From assembly GCA_002245135.1 (NCBI GenBank), contig NGBS01000583.1:496001-560000 (forward strand): 64,000 nt of DNA, written 5' to 3'. The notes below the pieces were generated by a model that did not search any database, was not told where the DNA came from, and worked only from the letters and a program-made list of their open reading frames with translations. The DNA is from Proteromonas lacertae (lineage: Eukaryota > Sar > Bigyra > Opalinata > Proteromonadidae). Below are positions 47,257 to 58,227 of this stretch, piece after piece. How positions within the stretch are numbered: position 1 is the first letter of the stretch; each line of letters begins with the position of its first letter. The translations under genes and the position numbers were made by a program.

Positions 47257-49981
47257 GTGTTTTGTTCTGTTTCATTATTTGTTTTTTTCGATTTATCTCT
47301 TTTTATTGGTGTTTTTTCTTCTTTTTCATTTTCTTCATCTTTAAAATTCTTTGGTTTTCTTCCTCCCTTTCGTTTATTTACCTCTTTTGTCTCTGTTTTA
47401 ATTGCCATTTGTATTGGTTCATCTTCATCAGTATCATCTTCATTATCATCTGAATCTATTGATAATTGATTACTCTCTTTTGTTGCTTTATCTTCTTCCT
47501 TTGATTCATTTTCTATTGTTGGGATATCTAACGAATCTTCTTCATCTTCTTCATTATCTTCTTCATCATTCGATTGTTTATTGTTATTATTATTAGTCTT
47601 TCTCTTTCTTGGATAGATTGATCTTCGATGTTTTCTTCTTTTCCTTTTATTTGTAGTATTTGTTTCATCATTATTAGTTTCAGAAGATAGTAAAATCTTG
47701 TCATTTTCATCATCATTATTTTCTTCTTCTTTTGTTTTGTCTTCTTCTTCTTCTTCTTTTATTGGATTAGTTTTTTTCCTATTGATCTTTATTGGTGTAT
47801 CATTTTCTTCTTCAATACTCTCATCATTCTTATTTTCATTTTCTTTAACTACTTCTTCTTCTTCTTCTTCTTCTTCCTTTTCTTTTACATCCTTTTCTTT
47901 CTTCACTGCAGATGATGGTTTATGTTTTGCCCATCTTGATCTCTTTCTTCTCCTCTTTCTTTTATTTGTTTCATTCCCTGATTTTACATCATCCTCTTTA
48001 TCTTTACCTTCTTCTACTTCCTCCTCCTCCTCCTTAGTTTCTTCTTCATCTTCTTTTACAATTTCATTTTTATTATCGTTATTTCCATTATCACTTTTAG
48101 ATTGATCTTCTATTGTTGGGATATCTAACGAATCTTCTTCATCTTCTTCATTATCTTTATCACTTTCGTTATTCTCTTCTTCATCATTCGATTGTTTATT
48201 GTTATTATTATTAGTCTTTCTCTTTCTTGGATAGATTGATCTTCGATATTTTCTTCTTTTCCTTTTATTTGTAGTATTTGTTTCATCATTATTAGTTTCA
48301 GATGATAGTAAAATCTTGTCATTTTCATCATTATTATTATTTTCTTCTTCTTCTTCTTTACTATCAATCTTTTTCACATTTTCTCCCTTTTCTTCCTGTT
48401 TATTATCATTTTTAGTATGTGATAATCTCTCTGCTTCTTCCTCCATTAGTTTAGGAGCTATTGATATTAATGATGATATAATTTCCTCTTCTTCTTTCTT
48501 CTCTTCTGATGGAATATAATGAATTAATGAAAATGAAACATATTTACATTCTGGTTGAGGTGGTAGTTGATATATTATTCTTTGATGTATACTTTCTTTT
48601 TCTTTTCTCTCATTTTCTTCTTCTTGCTCTTTTTGTACTATTTCTCTATTCTGTATTTCTTGTTGGTTTTGTTGATGTTCATGTTCTGGTTGTTCATCAC
48701 TATCATTTACTTCAATTACTTCATCAGGTATAAAACTGTTATTATCTTCAGATATTTGTGATTGTAAAGAATTGTTTGTTTTATTATTATCGCTATCAGT
48801 CTGTGAATGAGGTGATATATAATGTGAATATTCATTAGACTTTGGTGTTGATGTATCATATTGTCGATTTGATAATATATCTTGAATTGTAATACTCTTT
48901 ATTTCTTCATTCTGTTGTTGTTGTTGTTGTTGATTTTGTGGTGGAGGTTGTATAGTTTCATTCGATTGACCAATACTACCACTATAACCATATAACTGTG
49001 GCTGTGATTCTATAAATGACTTTCTGACTTCTTGTAGATCAATATCTTCGCCTAATTCAGTGGATGATTGTTGTACAAATGATATAAACGGAGAGGATAT
49101 ATTGTGATTAATACTATCATTTATATTATTATTATTATTATATTCATTATTTTCTTCTATATATTCTGTTATTCTATCTTCTTCTTCAGTAATTGTAGTA
49201 TTAGGTACAATGTTGCTAATAGTTGTAGTTGTTCTATCAGTTGATGGTGTTGATATTTGTCTTGGTGTAAAAAAAGCACTCTCATTTGATTCATTTCTAA
49301 TTGAATTATTATTATTATTAGGTGAATAATTAGGTGGAGCTGGTAATATAGGAACAGGGGTAGTACGAGGCGGTGTGCTGAATGGAATAGGTGTCTGTGA
49401 ACTTTGAATCATTACTCTTGGAGGATATGATACGAATGGAACAACACTTCCTTGTGGTAACATGATTTGTTGAGATGATGTTTGATACATTTGAGGTAAT
49501 GATAGTGGGAATTGTTGTAATTGCTGTTGTTGTTGAGTTGTGAGAGATAGACGTGAATTCTGAAGTGAATCTAATGTTGTATTTGATCGACTTCTTGTTC
49601 GTAATGCATTTCTTGTATTAAAGGCTGGAGGTAATGTATTGTTAGGAGCAGAAGCAGTTGTTGTTGTGGTTGTGGTGCTATTCGTAGTATTGTTTTGGGG
49701 AATTTGTGGAGTTGATACTCTGGATGTTTGTGTGAATGGAGAGAAAAACATCCTTCCTCTTGTATTGACATTAGGACTAACAAACGATGGTAAATTCATA
49801 GGAACTGATCCAAATAATGGTTGTGTCATACCTGAAGGTGTGATAAATGGTATTTGAGGAATTTGAAAAGGAAACTGCTGTTGATTGTTAGCTATGGCAA
49901 GTTAAATATTAATTGCATAATTATAATAAACAGAAATGAATATATATATATACCAAAATTTTGATTATTAGTGTTATTCAT
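45797..49981 (-). CDS. PHD-finger nuclear protein with long low-complexity region
   Basis: Three exons, about 1,360 residues, starting MNNTNNQNF then an intron. The N-terminal third is Gln/Asn/Pro/Ser-rich, the middle is Glu/Asp/Lys/Arg-rich with repeated basic clusters (TNKRKRRKYRRSIYPRKRK), suggesting nuclear location. A folded region (about 46.4-47.2 kb) is followed by a C-terminal Cys/His cluster CHICKEQCG, FCKSCGNCFHGKC and CAKCGKK, which fits a PHD-type zinc finger. PHD fingers often read histone H3 tails; the aromatic cage cannot be judged here. No catalytic domain recognised. The middle contains two near-identical copies of a 75-residue charged block. Confidence 0.6.
47520..48345 (-). 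repeat. Internal duplicated charged block in the PHD gene
   Basis: Two copies (about 48114-48345 and 47520-47722) encode DENDKILLSSETNNDETN, KRKRRKYRRSIYPRKRK (H for Y in one copy), a KQSNDEE stretch and DSLDIPTIE. The second lacks a short ESDK segment. DNA similarity is high, so the duplication is fairly recent. Confidence 0.75.
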
Positions 49982-50436
49982 AATCTATTCAATAAATCAA
50001 TAGAGAAATACATTTGATGAGAACATTTGATTGTTATCCATTCTTTTGTATTTGTAGGTTAATTGTTACTGATCCTTTCAGAGTGCTGTAAATGGACAAA
50101 CCGATTTTGTAGTATAACAATTGTGAAAGTTGTCTGGGTGTTTATAATAAGAAAATACTTCCTAGTAGTCAGAAATTTTTAAAAATGAATTTTATAAATT
50201 AAACTGTTTTTGGCTAATTTTCACAACCCCAAAATATTTAAAAGTGCTGCACATAGCAAACAGCAATTTATGTATGAGAATTGTGGTGTTTTCTTTGTGC
50301 TACTAAAGAGAATTTTGTATTTGTTTGGTGTAATTGTTAAAACAATATAATCTTGTCTTTTCATATAAATTCTTCTTAACAAACAAACACATTTATATAT
50401 CAATATAACATACGTATATTCTAAGAAAACATTTAT
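49982..50436. other. Intergenic AT-rich stretch without a gene
   Basis: 455 bp between two minus-strand genes. The only open frame (about 60 codons) looks like chance. No RNA structure or repeat was recognised; it should hold the promoter of the PHD gene. Confidence 0.4.
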
Positions 50437-50973
50437 TTATTCTTGATTCTGGAGAAGAGATTCGTTAACAGATGGTAATTTTGGTTCTTCTTTCTCTTCA
50501 AGATTTTTACGCACTAATCTGAATCTATCTTTCACTACATTGAATTTATCACTATAATATTACAACAAATAGTAATACCTATGAACAAATATCATAATCA
50601 GTGAGAAAACTGTTAATACTGAATAGCATATGACTATATGATAAATATCATGAATATATATATGAGTTTCATACCTGCACCTGTCATAGAAGCTTGATAT
50701 TTATTAGGTTCATCAAAATCTTCCATATATTGAGAGTTTGTTTTAAGCATTATTTTAATAAATGACTAGATAAGATAACAAATATTAAAATACTAAAAAT
50801 GCAACACCACTGAAACTAAAAATTGCACAAAAAATAGATTCTATTACATAAAATAATATAAATAATGATGTAATACCTCCTGTACTTCTCCAACACATCA
50901 CAATAACTTCAGAAATCAATAAAAAGAGAAAGACAGAAAATAAAAGCTTGATATGAACAAGCCAGTTTTTCAT
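50437..50973 (-). CDS. Four-helix membrane protein of unknown function
   Basis: Four exons giving MKNWLVHIKLLFSVFLFLLI at the start and ending NESLLQNQE. About four hydrophobic helices: near residues 8-28, 36-58, a short loop with the sequence QYMEDFDEPNKYQA, and SVLTVFSLIMIFVH, followed by a charged cytoplasmic tail (KDRFRLVRKNLEEKEE). About 145 residues. No family recognised. Its start codon is only 18 bp from that of the FYVE-AGC kinase on the other strand, so the two genes must share a promoter region. Confidence 0.6.
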
Positions 50974-50991
50974 TTTTGAGTTATAATCCAA

Positions 50992-52528
50992 ATGGCTCTC
51001 CAAAAGAGTACAACTATTAAGAATGTGAAGTGGGATATTGTATTAAAACGAGAGCAATCAAGCAAAATAATTTTACCTGTTCAATCAGACAGTATTTTCT
51101 TATACATTCATTTATAGTGTATCCTGCAGGTAAATGGGTCAAAGATGATGATATTATGGAATGTCAGAGGTGTCATGACTCTTTTTCCATAATCAACAGG
51201 AAACATCACTGTAGAGTGTGTGGGTATTACTTGCACAATGATTATTGTTATTATAGATTATGTGTTTGTGGTGATTGCTCTCAAAACAAAGTGTCAGTAG
51301 TTGGTTATGATTCACTTCAAAGAGCTTGTTCTTTCTGTGTGCAGAGACGTGAACAGACTAACAAAGTAAAACAGAAACTATACGTAGAACCATCATTTTT
51401 TATACCAATCTGCGTATTAGGAAAAGGCGCACAAGGTGAGATATGTTTAGCAAAAAGTAGAGATAAACCCAATGAAATGTATATTTATAAAAATATATTA
51501 ATAATATCTATGAATATGAATAGATTTGCAGTAAAAGCAGTAAAGAATTCACTAAGTACTCAAAGAGAACAATTAATATTAGAGACAGTATGTCATCCAT
51601 TTATAGTGAGAATGCATTATACATTTGTATATGAAGATTATCGATTCTTCGTAATGGATTATTTACCTGGAGGAGATCTGTTTAATTTCATGACAAATTT
51701 TGGAATATTAAAACCAAAGGAAGCTAGATTTTATTCAGGAGAAGTATAAATATAAATTTTATAATATATTAAAATAGTTGGTATTAGCATTAGAATATTT
51801 ACATAGTTTAGATATAGCATATAGAGATTTAAAACCAGAAAATATAATGATCAATGCCGATGGACATTTAGTACTAGTGGATTTTGGTGTATCAAAAATG
51901 AATGTTGATTTATTCGCTGGTGCAAAAGGTTTTGTTGGTTCACCAGAATTTACACCACCAGAATTAATCAAATCATTAGAATATGGAAGAGCTGTAGATT
52001 TCTGGTCATTTGGTTTGTTATTATGTGAAATGATAAGTGGAGTAATTCCATTCTATGATACAGATTTAAGGACTAATTATGAAAATATTATCCATCAAGA
52101 ATTGAAACTTCCAGATGATATTGATAAAGATGCTGGTGATTTAATTAGAAGTGTATATTTGTTATATAATATTAATATTTAATTAGTTATTACAACGTAA
52201 TCCTAGAGATAGATTAGGAGTAAATGGATATGGACAATTGAAAGAACATAAATTCTATTCTGAAATAGACTGGATAAAATTATCAAATAAAGAAATAGAA
52301 CCTACTTTGAATTTGGTTATTAAAAGTCCTGATGATGTATGCTATATATACAATATATATTATTATCAATAGTATCAGAATTTTGACTCAAAAATAACAT
52401 CTACAAAAATAGAATCAACTCAATTGTATAAATTTTGCCATTCTGAATCAAACTCTTCTTTTTTCAAAAACAGTAAAGCAGAAGGATATAAATTTACTAT
52501 GTTAGATGTTATAGATGAAGATTATTAG
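50992..52528 (+). CDS. FYVE-domain AGC-family protein kinase
   Basis: Six or more exons. After an N-terminal stretch (MALQKSTTIKNVKWDIV) a FYVE zinc finger appears: CQRCHDSF, RKHHCRVCG, then across an intron LCVCGDCS and CSFC. RKHHCR binds phosphatidylinositol 3-phosphate, so the protein likely sits on endosomes. An AGC kinase follows: GKGAQGEICLA, FAVKAVKN, YRDLKPENI (Tyr for His in HRD), VDFGVSK (DFG), and the AGC-type SPEFTPPE. The activation-loop Thr of the TFCGTPE motif is replaced (GFVGSPE), so PDK1-type activation is unlikely. A hydrophobic-motif-like tail is weak. Fusion of FYVE and AGC domains is known from some protists. Confidence 0.82.
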
Positions 52529-52781
52529 GTTGCTTCTTATAATTATATATAATTTTTCAAATTCTCTTTTTTTCTTCTCGTTTATCTCTTTGTAATTAAT
52601 TATTATAATTGTATATGGGTTTATTGGGTTTATTTACACCAAAATAAACAAATTAACATGTTAATTGAATGAGATATAGGAATACAGTATGATATAGTAT
52701 AAGAATGTATATATTTACATCAGCATATATAAAGGATTTCAGTTAAACGAATTAGTTTAAATACATAAATGATTCATATAT

Positions 52782-54184
52782 TTATAAATCCACGTAATTA
52801 GGTAATAACTCTTCTTTTGGATCGAAACTGTTATTTCTAGGATAATCACCTCTAAAACATTGTCTATTGTTATTATTACAATTATCTAAATCATCTTCAC
52901 TTGTAACTGATGATAATAAAAACGCTTTTCTTGAGAATGGAATAGGTGAAGCGATTGGAGATAATACAAAGTGTTGAATATTATTATTATAATTACCATT
53001 AACATTTAAGTTTATTATATTATTGTTATTGCGTTGCTTAAATCTCATTGGAGATATAGTGATAGAATTACTATTAATAGAAGATGAAGAAGGCATGATT
53101 GATGGTGTAACTGGTGTTGCTGGTGATTCATTACTCGATGTATTAGCATCTGGCCAATCCATTATTGAGAATTCTTGTTTGGGATTATCAGGTATTTGAA
53201 CAGTGTAACATTCTTCTTCATCATTACAATGATAAGTTGTTGAATGTAAGCCACTAACTAAAGATGTGGAGAATATTGACATGAAATGATTGACTAAAGT
53301 TTCTTCACTTAGATTACCATCTTCATCTGCTAATTCGAAATCATATATTAACCGATTATATGATTGCCCAAATAATGATCTTAGATTGTAATAACAACCT
53401 TGTGCTTTAGGGAATCTGCCATTATGTTTTAATCTGTAACTACGAATGAAATATATATTGTCTAGTCTATTTTTAATATCACTCAGTTGATTCTTTTCTA
53501 ACAAATAATTACTACACTGTTTTCTGAGCTTAAATATTGGTTCAAATGGTTTTGGATTGTAGGTTATTAAATCCATTATTTCACTGATTGGAATAGGTTC
53601 AAACGATGTACTATAAGTATATATAATAAAATAATTATACAAATTTATTTTACTATCGAAACTTTCAATCAATTCTCTCTCTTCATCACTATCAAGAGGA
53701 CCATTCAAATACATTATGAATGTGTAAAAGTCACTGTATGTGCAAGGTGAATTCAATTCATGAAACAACGACAAATAACATTTAACGCATGATTGTAAGG
53801 AGAATACTGTGTTGAGAAGCGTAAATTGCAAGTAATCATTCCAATTAAGGGACATAGCTAAATTATTATTAAAACATAATAATATACGATAAACAGTATT
53901 TAGAATTGATGCAAGCTGGTTTTGTTCATATCCTATATACTGACAAATACCTCCTATAGTTAAGTAACTGACAGTAGGTCTAGTGTACGTATGATAGATA
54001 GTGATTATACGAATGTAATATATCATAAATATTGAAAATATTTTTAATGTCCGATTTAGATACTAAGCAAAGGTAGATTAAATGTAGATACAGTGAAACA
54101 CTTTAGCAAACTGCACAGAAACGTCATTTAATCCATAAAATTTAATGAAATCCTCCTAGATAATAAAATAAACATCTATACCAT
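52782..54184 (-). CDS. EF-hand-like protein of unknown function
   Basis: Start ATG (54182-54184) directly followed by an intron (54156-54181). The next exons read EDFIKFYGLNDVSVQFAKVF and, after an intron, HLSKSDIKNIFNIYDIL, a pattern like recoverin-type EF-hand helices, then a large exon (QNQLASILNTVYRILLCF and on). A DEDGNLSEETL stretch could be one more calcium-binding loop. The C-terminal 130 residues are Ser/Asn-rich and probably disordered. About 410 residues. Function unknown; the EF-hand relation is a weak inference and the second intron boundary rests on frame alone. Confidence 0.5.
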
Positions 54185-54299
54185 TGTATTTCATTTATCA
54201 CGTGATTGTCAAAATACAAATGTATTATTGTATTTTATTGTATAAAACTTAGAAGAAAGACAGAGTAAAGATAATAATAATTTATATTCGTTACACATA

Positions 54300-55210
54300 T
54301 TACTTTGCATAATTTAACTCTAACGTGTAATTATCTGTAAGTTTATAATTCTTGAATGTTCTTAACGCCGACTGTGCGCATGGTATACTGATATATTCAA
54401 TAAATGCTACATTTCTTCCTGGTACTGGACGAACTTCTTTGAAACCAACACATCTATTAAGTAAATTATAAATTTAAACGAATAATACTGTGCAAACAAT
54501 GCTTGTAACACTTCTGCACCAATATTTTCAGGAATATTAAGACATAATAATGTACTATTAGCAGGATTCAATGGTGCTGGAATATGTCTCTGTAATTGAC
54601 CTGGTTGTGGTTCTTGTCCTGGTTTAGGAGGTGGTGGTATATTTTTCTTAGGTTTCATAACAAATGTGCCTTCTTCTCTTGCTATAATATCTGATTTTTC
54701 TTTAGCAAATTGAATAAACTAATGATGAAATAGAGTATAATATTATACAATTGGTCTATTTAAGACATTACATCCTTGGAATTGATCCATTGCTTTCTTC
54801 GCATCTTCTACATCAGAAAAAACTACCCAAGCTTGACCTTTCAATGCATATTTCTTACCTACTAGAATTTGTTTGATTTGACCACATGAATGGAATAATG
54901 TCAATAGAGTATTTCGAATTACATCAGGATCATACTATTAATGTTAAAATCAGTAGTGATTATAAATATATACTTTATAATTGAGATTATTGATATAAAG
55001 AGTTTGATTAGGTTTATTATTCTGATTTTGATTTGTATTCTGTGAATCTGGAGGTGTTGTAATTGGCATTGCTGGCATCATTGGCATTTGAGGTGGAAGA
55101 GGAGGTTGTGGCATACCTGGTATTTGGTTATTCATTTTTGATTGTTCTACTTGTTGTGGAGGAATTGATGGTGGATTCTCAGCTGATTGTTGAGGTGTTG
55201 AAGTACTCAT
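54300..55210 (-). CDS. SNRPA: U1A/U2B''-family snRNP protein (two RRMs)
   Basis: Four or five exons. A Pro/Met/Asn-rich N-terminus (MSTSTPQQSAENPPS) precedes RRM1, which begins QTLYINNLN and continues with GQAWVVFSDVEDAKKAMDQF, as in U1A and U2B''. KEKSDIIAREEGTFV matches the segment after RRM1 of U1A (DSDIIAKMKGTFVE). A Pro/Gln linker leads to RRM2 (NSTLLCLNIPENIGAEVLQAL, ending LTDNYTLELNYAK). Animals split the family into U1A and U2B''; many protists have one protein doing both. It would bind loop II of the U1 snRNA, whose ATTGCAC sequence is present in the two U1 genes of this window. Confidence 0.9.
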
Positions 55211-55374
55211 TGGAAATTAACACCTATTAATATATAGTAATTACAATAAAATTAATGAAAATATATATTTAAAGCAAAAAAAGTGTTATACACCTTCAAA
55301 AAATTGAAAAAATGAAATACACTTGGTTTTTCAGAACAATTTTTTGGTAGACCATAGTTTTTTAAAATCATTCT

Positions 55375-55560
55375 ATGTCGAAAGAGACAAAGGAAGAGGA
55401 GAAAGAGCCAATATATCCAGTATTATTACATTATATATTATAGTTACCATCATACAAATTTACAATAACAGCAATAGTTTTGATTATAATGGGTTGTGTT
55501 CTTGATTACAATGGTAAATGGTTTTGTTTTTCTTGTGCTATGTCATATCATTTTGATTAG
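55375..55560 (+). CDS. Small single-pass membrane protein
   Basis: Two exons joined by a 24-nt intron (55420-55443): MSKETKEEEKEPIYPLPSYK then a hydrophobic helix (FTITAIVLIIMGCVLDYN). The frame closes at 55560; an alternative splice donor in GGTAAATGG would end it as DYNEPET further right, near 55640. About 53 residues. It resembles a tail-anchored or small ER protein in layout but I recognise no family. Included because intron, helix and charge pattern agree; it is less certain than neighbours. Confidence 0.4.
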
Positions 55561-55852
55561 AATATATTTTACTTTTCTTTAACAAATCACTTTATTTATT
55601 ATCAATTATCTTAGAGCCAGAAACATAACTAAAGTCTATAATGAAAGTTTAGCAAAAAGTAAAAAGGAATAGTTTATTTTATATATAATATTTTTTGTTT
55701 AATAAACACAACAAAACATAATTAGAACAAAAATATATGTCATTAAAAAGTATTTATATAAATTTAATTAAAATTAACTAAAATGTTTTGTTATTAATTT
55801 TTTTTTAGGACTAATAAAATAACACAATACATATTCTTAATTTGATGAGCTG

Positions 55853-56607
55853 CTATTGATTAAAGCAGGATGGACAGCAAATATCAAATACATATTGCCT
55901 TTTGATTTTATTAAATTTGACAAAACGATACAATGGGACAATATGACCATTTGCACATGTTAAACAAGGTATATTATAATATCCTGTCACATCTGATTCA
56001 CGCAATTGCTCATTCTGAGAGCAAGCTGTCACAAATAAACCAGGATTGGTTATACCTGTCACAAAATGAATGATTAAACACGTTAATCTCTTCATGACAA
56101 TAATGACAGTTAGCAGTTACATTCTGAAAATTGATATATACAGTAATTGCATCTCTTAAGATGTTTAAAGGGTAAATTGGATGGTGAATTTAACACCTGA
56201 TATATAATGGAGCAATAATTATCACCACACAACACACTTATATACTCTTTTACAAGGCATATAGGTGTACCAAGGTGTGATTTTATGTGATATATGTAAG
56301 GCCTCATTATCAACTCGCCATCTTCATCAGCATTGACATCTATAAGCATCATAATTCTTAATTATACGTTTGGATTCAAACAAAATGCATTCGAGGGCTG
56401 TGCGAGGAGACTGTACTAAAAACTCACCATTGAGTGTATTTTGACTTTGATTAAAGGGATTGGTGGTAGTACTATAAAATATATTTTATGATGGAGCATT
56501 ATATACTATAAAATGGTAGGGTCCATTAGAATTGTTTCAATGTTGCTCATTGTATCTGTATCGTAAATGTTTTCTGGTGAAAACGTTATATTAGTATCTT
56601 CATCCAT
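55853..56607 (-). CDS. Cys-rich, probably zinc-binding protein of unknown function
   Basis: Several exons. Starts MDEDTNITFSPENIYD; one intron has the rarer donor GTGAGT. The middle reads DVNADEDGELIMRPYIYHIK. The C-terminal region is rich in Cys pairs: CHYCHEEI, PCLTCANGH and ICCPSC, suggesting one or two treble-clef-like zinc sites. The exact splice around 56040-56080 is ambiguous because two overlapping acceptors are possible. I cannot name the family; the Cys spacing does not fit RING or PHD exactly. Placement next to U1A gives no functional clue. Confidence 0.5.
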
Positions 56608-58227
56608 AGCTGTGGAAATTCTGTGAATAAACTAGAGCTATTAAATAAAAGAAAGCAAAAAATAAAGAATTTTGGTTTTAATAACTTCAATTGTTGTTTT
56701 TATTAATTACTTACAGAAATTACATATATAATCACTCTGTTTCAGCATTAGGTAATGATTTGATATACTATAACAGTACTGTGCTGTTTAAACGAAAAGA
56801 AACGTGAGTGTAAGACTGTTAATTTGATGTTTTTTTATGTTTTTGAATAAATTGCTGTATAACTACTTATAAAATTTAAATTTGTGTCTGAATATATTTT
56901 TAATGCTCAATTTAGAACATATTTAAATAAATGTAATGTTAGATAAAAATCTATTTAAATCAGCCATATTCAATGTCGTCTATTTTTTACTCTTCAAAAT
57001 ATCATATTTATTTGATTATGAGTATAGCAACAGTGAGTTTTGAATAATATAGTCTGAAAATAGTGTTTGACAGCCAATCAAATTCAATTTCGTAAATTTC
57101 TAACAAACAACTGAAACACATGCAAATGTTTAATTGCTTTGAATATAAATATACAATAGAAAAATATAGCGTTGTTCAAAGTGGATCTTGCAGTTTTATG
57201 ACAGATAGAGTATAGGTGGTAGTTACACCCACAATGATTAAGTGTTTAGTTATAACGATACTTGTTTCCACGATGTGTAAAAAATATAAACTTTTTTTAT
57301 ACGGTAAAGAATGATTATTTTCTGTAGATTAAAGTGATATTATTTTAGAAGTTAAAAAGGATATATAAGCTATTCTTATTTCTGTATATTCGCTGTAGCA
57401 TTTTTTGAACTTATCAGGAATGCATGGTTCTTCAGCCATTACGTCAATTTCAACTATTCACATGAAATAAACTATAATAAAGAGATACTTCTTACATTCA
57501 GCATTAGCACATAGTGATGCATAAAATAAATGGCTAACCTTGAGAAGGCTGAAGTATTGTACTATTCATAGCCTTCACTCACAATTAACAGCGATTCTAT
57601 TAACATATATACTTAGAAATCATCAAAAGTAACAGTTTAATGATAATAATACTGACTGATAATCTAAAATCTACAGGATATAAAGCATTTTATATAATTA
57701 GTATGTATATTATTATAAAATATATACATACACAGTTCTACGACGTTTTTTATACTATGTTTCTTCTCTTTAATACACAATCTAAGCAAATGTACTACAG
57801 ATTCTGTAAAATTGCTAAAGTCTAAAAATAATACAAATATATACTGTAATATTAAGCAGTATTCCTTTTAAGAAGGTTAATATTCTATAAATTACCTTAA
57901 AAATGCAGTTTTGAAAAAAGTCACTAACTGAAGATATATTTGAGCTGCATTCATCCAGTAAAATGCTATTTGTAATATATAAATTCTACTTATACGTATA
58001 ATCCGATTTGTGAAATAGTTGCAAATCATTCTGTGTTTATGTTTGCAGATAGTATTTTTAAGGTATACATCCTAATTTTGGTTAAATATTTTCTCCTTAT
58101 TCACGATACTGAGGGCAATGCAAGTAATTCTTAAGATAAAAAAAGAAAGAGTAAAAAATAAAAAAATAAAATTATGACATTTATGACATTTGTCAGGTAA
58201 TTATTTATTTTCTTCTCAAATTCTTCA
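56608..58227. other. 1.6-kb stretch with no gene seen
   Basis: The longest gene-poor part of the window. No frame longer than about 60 codons with coding character, no tRNA or snRNA motif, and no internal repeat were found. It separates two divergent genes and may contain their promoters, an unrecognised non-coding RNA, or a replication-related AT region. Confidence 0.5.

Noticed and set aside
47104-48761. Plus-strand Ser/Phe-rich frames over the PHD gene
   Set aside because: Antisense shadows of Glu/Lys/Asn-rich coding sequence.
50221-50403. 60-codon minus-strand frame
   Set aside because: Composition looks random, with no intron, domain or supporting neighbour.
55335-55350. AATTTTTTGG resembling an Sm site near 55340
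   Set aside because: No 5' snRNA motif and no stem-loops around it; it is likely a chance match in AT-rich DNA before a small gene.
57640-57825. 61-codon plus-strand frame in the gene-free stretch
   Set aside because: Short, rich in Ile/Tyr/Lys as expected from random AT-rich DNA.
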